A stretch of DNA of 64,000 nt from Dichetophora obliterata (lineage: Eukaryota; Arthropoda; Insecta; Diptera; Sciomyzidae). The translations under genes and the position numbers were made by a program. Where the stretch lies: assembly GCA_963920525.1 (NCBI GenBank), contig OY986439.1:209033406-209097405 (forward strand), read 5' to 3'. The notes beneath the pieces are model-generated. The model ran no database searches, was not told the origin of the DNA, and worked only from the letters and a program-made list of their open reading frames with translations. Positions 57,536 to 64,000 of the stretch are shown here, piece after piece (positions within the stretch are counted from its first letter, which is position 1; every line of letters begins with the position of its first letter).

Positions 57536-58792
57536 CTTCTTAAAAGCAAATTTTTTAACTTAAAAAATTTACAGCTTCAACCTAAAGAGCTGATATTTTT
57601 AATTTTTAAAAAATTTCCTATGCTCCTTTGTGAATATCTTTAAATATTGTAAGCATTGTGAAAGCATTTTTAAAATTCTTTAAATTTTTTTAATTTTCTT
57701 CAGCCCTCACCATTGCTAACACCGCCCTGTATCCAATTTTATTCACACTCATTCAGCTTTATTCTGGAAATTTGAAAGAATTTCGTGTTATAGATGACGG
57801 TATCGGGTTTTTTATTTTTTTCCCCACAAACACATTTCAGCACCTTTTACCCCCTTTTGTTGCACTGTGTGACTCATGTTGTCCAGTGCTTGTAGCGTCA
57901 AATGAGGGCGCTGGAATTTCTATTGCTTCCTCATGTGTTCCTTACTCAAATTCCTGGAAATTCCTTAAGTTCAGTTTTTTTCATATTTTTTCTTCGTTTT
58001 ATCGTTTCAAAAGCAGCAACTTCTTTGAAGTAGGGGCTCTAAAAATAATAATGCATTGTTTATGCATACATATTTGTTGATGTTTCTCTGCTTTATAAAT
58101 ATGTTTGTGGCTATTTCGTTTTCTCTTTGATTCATCTTAGTCCGTATGTGGCTGCTCTGGGCCGCGTTTGTGGTTATCATTTCTTTTTTTTCCCTTCTTT
58201 TTTATTGTTTTCCGAACTATCATTGTGCTCTGAACCATGAGTGCCTTTTCTTTTGTGGTGGTTTCTTGCTTTTCTTTGAGGTTAATGGGTTAAAAGCGGC
58301 ACTTTGAATTAATGACGCATTATTGGTAGTTTAAAAGTTTGGTATTACTATTGGTAGTTTAAGTTTTTCAACATAATAAAAAAAAAACATAAAATATTTT
58401 TGAACCGAAGATGGAGCTATATATATTTTAAGAAGGTACAGAAAATATGTCACTTCACATCATGTTGTCATGTTATCAGTTGTCAAACAATTAGAATTCT
58501 GACAGCTTCAAGTATCTGCATTGATTTGTCATTAATATGTAAATCCTATAGTAAAAAATTATACGCACTTTCTTATACAGAGATATGTATTTAAATGCTT
58601 TGAAGCTATTTTTGTGGGGAACAAAAAAGTTGTAGGTTGTCATTGGTTTATTTAAGAAAGTTAAAATGTTTAAAGTGAGATTAAAGAAAACTGCTTCGAT
58701 TTAGACTTGTGTTGAAAACTCACCATATTTATTATACAAATTCATATACGTAGGCGGGATATAAATGAGCAGTCAAAAAAAAAAAAGACTGT
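57536..58792. other. non-coding stretch, nothing recognised
   Basis: T-rich runs; the + strand frame at 57772-58080 has no recognisable domain. Confidence 0.5.
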
Positions 58793-58884
58793 ACGGCCAA
58801 ACAAGTATCGAACATGGTTAAAAAATATTCAAAAATGCTCACTCGTTTGAACAGCGGCCAAACACGGATCGAACATTGGCCAAA
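58793..58884 (-). repeat. 11-bp motif block, minus orientation
   Basis: Read on the minus strand: GGCCAATGTTCGATCCGTG, TTTGGCCGCTGTTCAAACG, AGTGAGCATTTTTGA, then after a gap CATGTTCGATACTTG and TTTGGCCG. This order matches 62489-62582 on the plus strand, including AACGAGTGRGCAT, so these two are copies of a longer element. Confidence 0.75.
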
Positions 58885-59559
58885 ACCAACTACATGTGTC
58901 TATAACATATGCATGCGCAAAAATCATTATTTTGTAGATGAAACATTGTCATTTAAATTAAATTGCAATGAAAACACTTAATTATTTGTGTCTGTTATAC
59001 ACTTTAGTTATTTTTAGCTACCAACTTTCGTTATGCCGACACCAAAGAAGTCTAATGTATCAGAGACAGCACTGTGCTTGAATTATTTTCTTTATGATTC
59101 TAGATGGCTTTTAAATGTTTAATAATTTTAATAAAAAAATAAAATTTATTCATAATCTTTAAATTTGTGTCGCTCTTATATCAAGTTTTTTTCTTCCAAC
59201 TGATTTCCCAATGATTTTCTGGGGTGGCTCATAACCGGAGACAATTTTTTCTTAAGCAAAATAATAAGGTTTAATTTAAAATAATAAGTTTTAGTTAATC
59301 GTTCATGATTCTTCTGTTTTCTTTAGACTAAATCGATAGGTATCTTTAAAGAAAATTTAGCTAAAAGAATTGCCTTTCATTTGATGTTGGAAAACAACCA
59401 TAGAAAAATATTAAGCACAGACATTTTTATGTCGATTTAAAAAAACATGGCTCATAACCGGATACATTCTCTTACATATATCTACATATGTCTTTATAAT
59501 ATAAATGAACAAACATAGCTATAGTTGTATATGCATAATTATATAAATATAATTTTAAA
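58885..59559. other. AT-rich non-coding stretch
   Basis: GGCTCATAACCGGA occurs twice (59226 and 59449) in the same orientation; otherwise nothing was recognised. Confidence 0.5.
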
Positions 59560-59647
59560 GTTCGACCCTTGTGCAGCCAATGTTCGACACTTGTTCGGTC
59601 AATGTTCGACCCTTGTTCGGCCAATGTTCGACCTTGGTTTTACCTTA
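59560..59647 (+). repeat. 11-bp tandem motif, eight units in a 22-bp dimer pattern
   Basis: GTTCGACCCTT and GTTCGGCCAAT-type units alternate: GTTCGACCCTT, GTGCAGCCAAT, GTTCGACACTT, GTTCGGTCAAT, GTTCGACCCTT, GTTCGGCCAAT, GTTCGACCTTG, GTTTTACCTTA. The decay increases towards the right end. Confidence 0.88.
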
Positions 59648-59722
59648 AAATTCTGCAAATGCCCTGCTATTCGATCCTTGCTTGGCCAAGATTTCTTCAA
59701 AACGGCTTTGAATTACTCTTAG

Positions 59723-59815
59723 CTGAACTGAACTGAACAGAACTGATCTAAACTAAACTGAACTGAACTGAATTAAACTGAACTGAACTGAACTGAACTG
59801 AATTGAACTGAACTG
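59723..59815 (+). repeat. pentanucleotide (CTGAA)n microsatellite
   Basis: About 18 units with a few changes (CAGAA, CTAAA, TTGAA). Directly follows the 11-bp array region. Confidence 0.95.
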
Positions 59816-60047
59816 TACTTCGAAAATAACTTTGAAACTCTAAAAATTATTATTTATAAGGTGATTTAAAAATTTGAGCTGAACATGCAAATTTATTATT
59901 TATTGTTAAGAATATATGAATTTTAATTATGTTCAATAGTTCAAATTTCTTTTCCGTTGAATGATACAAAAATAAAATTAAGATATTGCAAATGCATTGA
60001 ATGATCACAAATTTCACTATAATATCATCTTAAGCGCCTTATGCTTA

Positions 60048-60163
60048 GTTTACACTGAGAGCTAAATGCGCATTTACGAACGGCCCTTTACTCTTTGTAG
60101 GAGTATCAGGGAAAAATATACATAGTAAAAGTTTTAAATGCACATTTAGCCCTCAGTGTAAAC
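60048..60163. mobile_element. small TIR MITE (116 bp)
   Basis: The left end GTTTACACTGAGAGCTAAAT then GCGCATTTA, and the right end (read inward) GTTTACACTGAGGGCTAAAT then GTGCATTTA, are inverted repeats. TTAGTTTACACTG recurs at 62286, suggesting a related fragment. Confidence 0.65.
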
Positions 60164-61450
60164 CTTTTACTAGCATTAACATATTTACGGTATTTTTAAT
60201 TATTTCAAAAAAATGTTATTTATTTTATTTACTATTTATTGAATATGTATGTGAAATGGTCAAGAATTTTAAACTTCATGAATACCCAAAAATGGTGAAA
60301 ACTTTTTGTAAAACATATTTTTCCAACAGCTATCTACGTGTTGTTAGCTTAAAAAAATAGATTATCTTAAGTGTTTTCTTGCATATATTGTACTTCATTG
60401 TTTTTTTTCACAAGTCTTAATACTTCTTCCGCTGCCAAAGTGGACAGCATTTCCGCTTCTATGCACTACAATTCAATGCATAAATTAGTATTTTTATTTC
60501 CATGAATTATTTCGTAATTGAAATTGGATTTTCAATGCTTTGTCACGTGATTTGCATAAATATACTTCTTTTAGTTCAGGACTCGTTTATGTTTGGTTGT
60601 AATACGTTGGCAACTCTTTGCGCACCTTTTGATTTGTGCGCTATGCTACCGTGTTATTGTTTATGCACGTGCGTGCCAGATGCGTGCCTGCAGAAGATTG
60701 CGGAGCGTTCTAAAGAAAAGTATGAATAAGAATCAGAAAAAAAGAAAAACTAAAACCATAGCAAGAGAAAAGCACGACTTGAGGTCAACTTATATCCGGT
60801 TGATGAGTTCCTGTGAACAAGCTGACGTTTAAGAATATGTTAGTCACAGCTGGGCATTCTGGGGGTTGCCTTGGCGAGCGTCATATGAACAAAAGAAAAT
60901 TTTATACTGATCGCGTAACGCAGAAAGAAACCTAACGAAACTTTTATATTCAAATGCAAATTTTGAACAAAGTCTGAGCATAAAAAACTTTATGTAGGTC
61001 TATGAAAAGAGAAGCAATTACAATTTGGTGTTTGTATGAAAGAACTACTCAAAAAAGTTATGGAAAGACAATGAAAATGACATGAAATGAAAGAAAGCAT
61101 TTTAATAAAAAGAGTGTCTCGTGAACGAAACTCTTGTAATTTGTTACTTATATTTTGCGAATTAAAAAAATAATATTAAAATTAAATTATTGTATAATTT
61201 ACACAGAGTTGATTTTTGAAAACTTGACGAAGATTTATTTTTTTTTTTCGTTCAGCATCAACTAAAAAAACAATATATTTAAAAATGAAAAAAGTAATTT
61301 AAAAATAATTTAAATTGTTCGGTTCTTTTCTACTTAAAATCTGAGAAATTTGTTTTAATCACATGGAATCAATGAATCAATGTCATTGATTAAAATTTTT
61401 TTTAAGAAGCCACTCAGGAATCAAGCACAAATTTACGCCTATTCCTTACA
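60164..61450. other. non-coding stretch, nothing recognised
   Basis: Overlapping + strand frames at 60502-60832 show no domain and no splice context I can defend. Confidence 0.5.
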
Positions 61451-61452
61451 AT

Positions 61453-61565
61453 TAATTCTTTCTTCGAACTTACTTGATCTAAATAGCTCACAATTAAAAT
61501 CATGTAAAAATGCAAAGAATAGATCACAATTAATTATCAATAATTCTTTACGTTAATTTTTTAGC
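61453..61565 (+). repeat. diverged copy of the 42.47/53.74 kb repeat end
   Basis: TTCTTCGAACTTACTTGATC, then TAAATAGCTCACAATTAAAA, TCATGTAA and AATAGATCACAATTAATTA match the order of the end of the repeat at 42466-42547 and 53740-53828. It is clearly more diverged than those two are from each other. Confidence 0.6.
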
Positions 61566-62120
61566 ATTATTTATGAAAACCGTCTTACATCAAAAAAAAT
61601 TTCACTTCAGTATTTAATATTTATATTGGCCAAAGTAGATTTGAAAACACAAAAGCCTTATTCACTTTCAACTTAACTTCTTCAACTTCAAAATTTTTCA
61701 ACTTAAAAAAATATTTATCTCCTAAAACAAAAAAAAGTATTGATGACTTTTCAAGCAATTTCTATTTTTATATTTTATAAGTAATTACACATTATGTAAC
61801 TGAAAAATTTTGATAATTAAATATGGATATAGCAAAATATGCATTTTCTGGTTAGTACTATTTATAAACGTTTTAACATATTTAATTCGAATTAAATTTT
61901 TTTTAAATTATGATTTAGTATATATTTGAAATTTATTCATTACTATATATTACAATATAGTAATAATTTAAATTTTTAGCTATTAATAATTATTTTCAGA
62001 TACCTAAATATTTTTTTTAAATATTTACATAATTCGTTAAGTTATTTATTAAAAATTTATTACTTTTTGCTTTTAAAAGTTGTATTTGTATTAGTTTTTG
62101 TGTATACAATTGAAGCTTTT

Positions 62121-62135
62121 GGGGGGGGGGGGGGG
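62121..62135 (+). repeat. G15 homopolymer
   Basis: Fifteen consecutive G in an otherwise AT-rich region, between TGAAGCTTTT and AGAAGC. The exact length may be uncertain in assembly. Confidence 0.95.
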
Positions 62136-62268
62136 AGAAGCTAACAAAAATACTTGAGTGCAAAAATCCTAATGAGATTTAGCGAATTTGGAGAAAGCGT
62201 TGCTATTCCTATATAATTTTACTGAAGTTATATATAAAATGAGCATACAATATTTTACTAGAAGAAAA

Positions 62269-62300
62269 TACAGTGTAAACAAAACTTAGTTTACACTGTA
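62269..62300. repeat. perfect 12-bp inverted repeat
   Basis: TACAGTGTAAAC and GTTTACACTGTA are separated by 8 bases. TTAGTTTACACTG is shared with the MITE at 60048. Confidence 0.75.
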
Positions 62301-62488
62301 CTTATCTCATTTGATATTAATTTTGTCGTATAAGCGGTTAAGCAAATTTTATGAACAACGAATATGATTGTTTTTTGTCTCGCATGTGCTTATTTTGGAT
62401 TTCGAGTGCTGTTTGTGTTATTTTCGAGTGCACGTGTTCTTGACATTAGCTGGAAGGGGAAATTGATGACAACACTTTGTTTTTGTCA

Positions 62489-62582
62489 CTGTTCGACCCG
62501 TGTTCGACCCGTGTTCGGCCGCTGTTTGAACGAGTGGGCATATTTTGATTATCGTTAGATCATGTTCGACCTCTATTTGGCC
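62489..62582 (+). repeat. 11-bp motif block, plus orientation
   Basis: CTGTTCGACCC, GTGTTCGACCC, GTGTTCGGCCG and CTGTTTGAACG in succession, then AGTGGGCATATTTTG and, after a gap, CATGTTCGACC and TCTATTTGGCC. Same layout as 58793-58884 on the other strand. Confidence 0.8.
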
Positions 62583-64000
62583 GATTATATTTTCACGCTG
62601 GTTTCTAAAACTTGCTTAAATGATTTAAACAGTTCAGCAAGAGCTTTTCAATGCCATTCTAAGTATCACACTACAAAAGATTTGTCATGCTGTGGCAACC
62701 CTATAAGTGATGCATTTATTTTCTCTCTGCCATGCTATAAAAATGCCCTTTGAACAAGATGCAAGAAATCTAAGAAAATGTTACTGTGACAACTGTTCGC
62801 CATAAAAAATTTTGTGTTTCTTCGTCTTTTTCTCGCACAAAGGTTGCCTTTTCTACATAAAAAAAACAGCATTAAATTTGATATTCTATGTCATCGAGTT
62901 GCACTACGCTACAACAAAAACACGCTCGGTGGTCCCAACTTGACTTCTTTTTGTTTTTGTTGCCGCGGAGTTAGGAATTGTTGTTTTTTTTTCTTTCGTT
63001 TCTTAAGACTTTTATTGAACGAAGGCCAAAAAATATGTTGAAAAAAATAAAAAAAATAAAAGGGTGTCACATAAACACATAGAAGCTGACGCTTGGACGG
63101 ACAAACGGAGCAATGAAGTTGTTGCAAGTTGTTAGTTGCACTAACAGGGTGTATAGTATAAGTACAACGCAGTCTCTTCTCACAACAACTGTCAAAATTA
63201 GACGAAAATTTCAAAAACTTTTATGTGCAGCGGTGTAACTTGTTTTATGTTTCAAAAAAGTTTTAAAATTCTTTTAGTACAAATTATTCCGTCACACAAG
63301 CTCTAAAATTTTGCTGAACCCTGTTTAACTTTACGCTGCGATCCATGCTTTGTGCTGCTTCATCTGCCTGAGTGCATAAAGCGGCATAAAATAATAGTTT
63401 TCCGCAGACCGCGACCCGCATTTCTTTTGTGACGACATGAAATACATTTCTAAGAGCAGAAAAAGAAAAAAAAATTTTCAGCAAAAGCGTATGAAAAGGA
63501 AGAGACTAAAACCAGGAAAAGAATAAGAAAACTTAATGCATTCAGCTGAGCATGACTTGTGTTTAAAATGCTGTGACTGACACTACGCTGGCGAGCTGTC
63601 AAAATTACAAAAGCAACAGAAAATCCCCCAAAAAAAGCAAGATTTTTGAATTAAGATTAAAACAAAATTTTAATTTACAAGCAGCTTTTGTAATTCAAGG
63701 TGGCAACGCCTTAGCTGCATCTCATTTCAGCCAAACATGCTTGCATATTCAGCTATTAAGTGGGTCAATCCGAAACTAGATTCTTGCTAAGGAAAGTAGA
63801 TAGCAAGAAGTAAAGAATAAACAAGGAAACAAAAAAAAAAACACGTAGCAGCATATTCATAATTTAGTCCAAAGCAGCAAAGTAAGGCAAGTTAATTGCA
63901 ACATTGGCTAGAGTTTTTTTGCCTTTAGTTTTTATGACAGTAAGTAAGAGAGAAAGACAATTAAGTTAAAGTATAGTTTTTTTCCGAAAACAATAAATAT
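62583..64000. other. non-coding stretch to the window end
   Basis: No gene, tRNA-like sequence or mobile element was recognised. Open frames near 62814-63214 and 63284-63484 have no identifiable domain. Confidence 0.5.

Noticed and set aside
60502..60832. Two overlapping cysteine-containing frames
   Set aside because: Cysteines are not in a known zinc-binding spacing; the frames overlap and lack splice support.
31045..61643. Shared word ATTGGCCAAAGTAGATT at 31.0 and 61.6 kb as a repeat family
   Set aside because: Similarity does not extend beyond about 18 bases.

Overview
The window looks like non-coding, AT-rich chromosomal DNA (an intron or intergenic region) from an insect, most likely a higher fly. 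The reasons are indirect: many short microsatellites, Helitron ends of the TC...CTAGT type, piggyBac and hAT remnants, non-LTR retrotransposon remnants with an RNase H block, and a 70-nt spliceosomal-type intron inside a transposase fragment. I see no intact host protein gene. Most long open frames lie in simple repeats or are chance frames in AT-rich DNA. The first ~209 bases look like a 5' UTR exon ending at a GTAAGG donor, so the rest could be a long first intron on the + strand; this is a weak inference.

Layout. 0.8-2.7 kb: a possible TIR-bounded segment carrying tRNA-like promoter boxes. 2.8-6.4 kb: three related hairpin MITEs, an AATCCCAAATTT palindrome found twice, and a ~155-170 bp tandem repeat (4 units). 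6.7-8.8 kb: a hAT element with an 8-bp target duplication, a nested MITE and an antisense transposase C-terminus. 8.8-12 kb: no recognisable element. 12-15.8 kb: tRNA-like sequence, a 2-kb TIR element with internal minisatellite and nested MITE, then a ~215-bp tandem repeat. 17.5-20.2 kb: a non-LTR retrotransposon remnant split by a ~1.2-kb insertion and by a 98-bp hAT MITE, then a tRNA-headed repeat. 24.1-25.5 kb: a hexanucleotide array. 26.8-27.6 kb: a 9-bp array. 27.7-30.7 kb: a ~120-bp tandem family, a hairpin repeat and a second non-LTR remnant. 33.2-35.5 kb: a five-unit tandem array. 35.9-38.2 kb: two divergent tRNA-like sequences and three TIR MITEs. 38.8-44.3 kb: a stack of nested transposons bounded by minus-strand Helitron ends. 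44.4-45.7 kb: a TTAA-flanked piggyBac-like element retaining the cysteine-rich C-terminus of its transposase. 48.1-55.7 kb: two ~100-bp satellite arrays in opposite orientation, with MITEs, a (GA)42 tract and other repeats between them. 57-62.6 kb: small MITEs and several arrays of an 11-bp TTGTTCGGCC-type motif.

No genes act together here. The functional story is repeated transposon insertion, tandem expansion and decay. The strongest leads are the inverted satellite pair with a conserved TAGGGT..ACCCTA palindrome, the 11-bp motif family at five loci, the hairpin MITE family with a 35-bp perfect stem, and the piggyBac remnant with an apparently intact splice junction. All positions were read by eye, so element edges may be off by a few bases where no target duplication is given.
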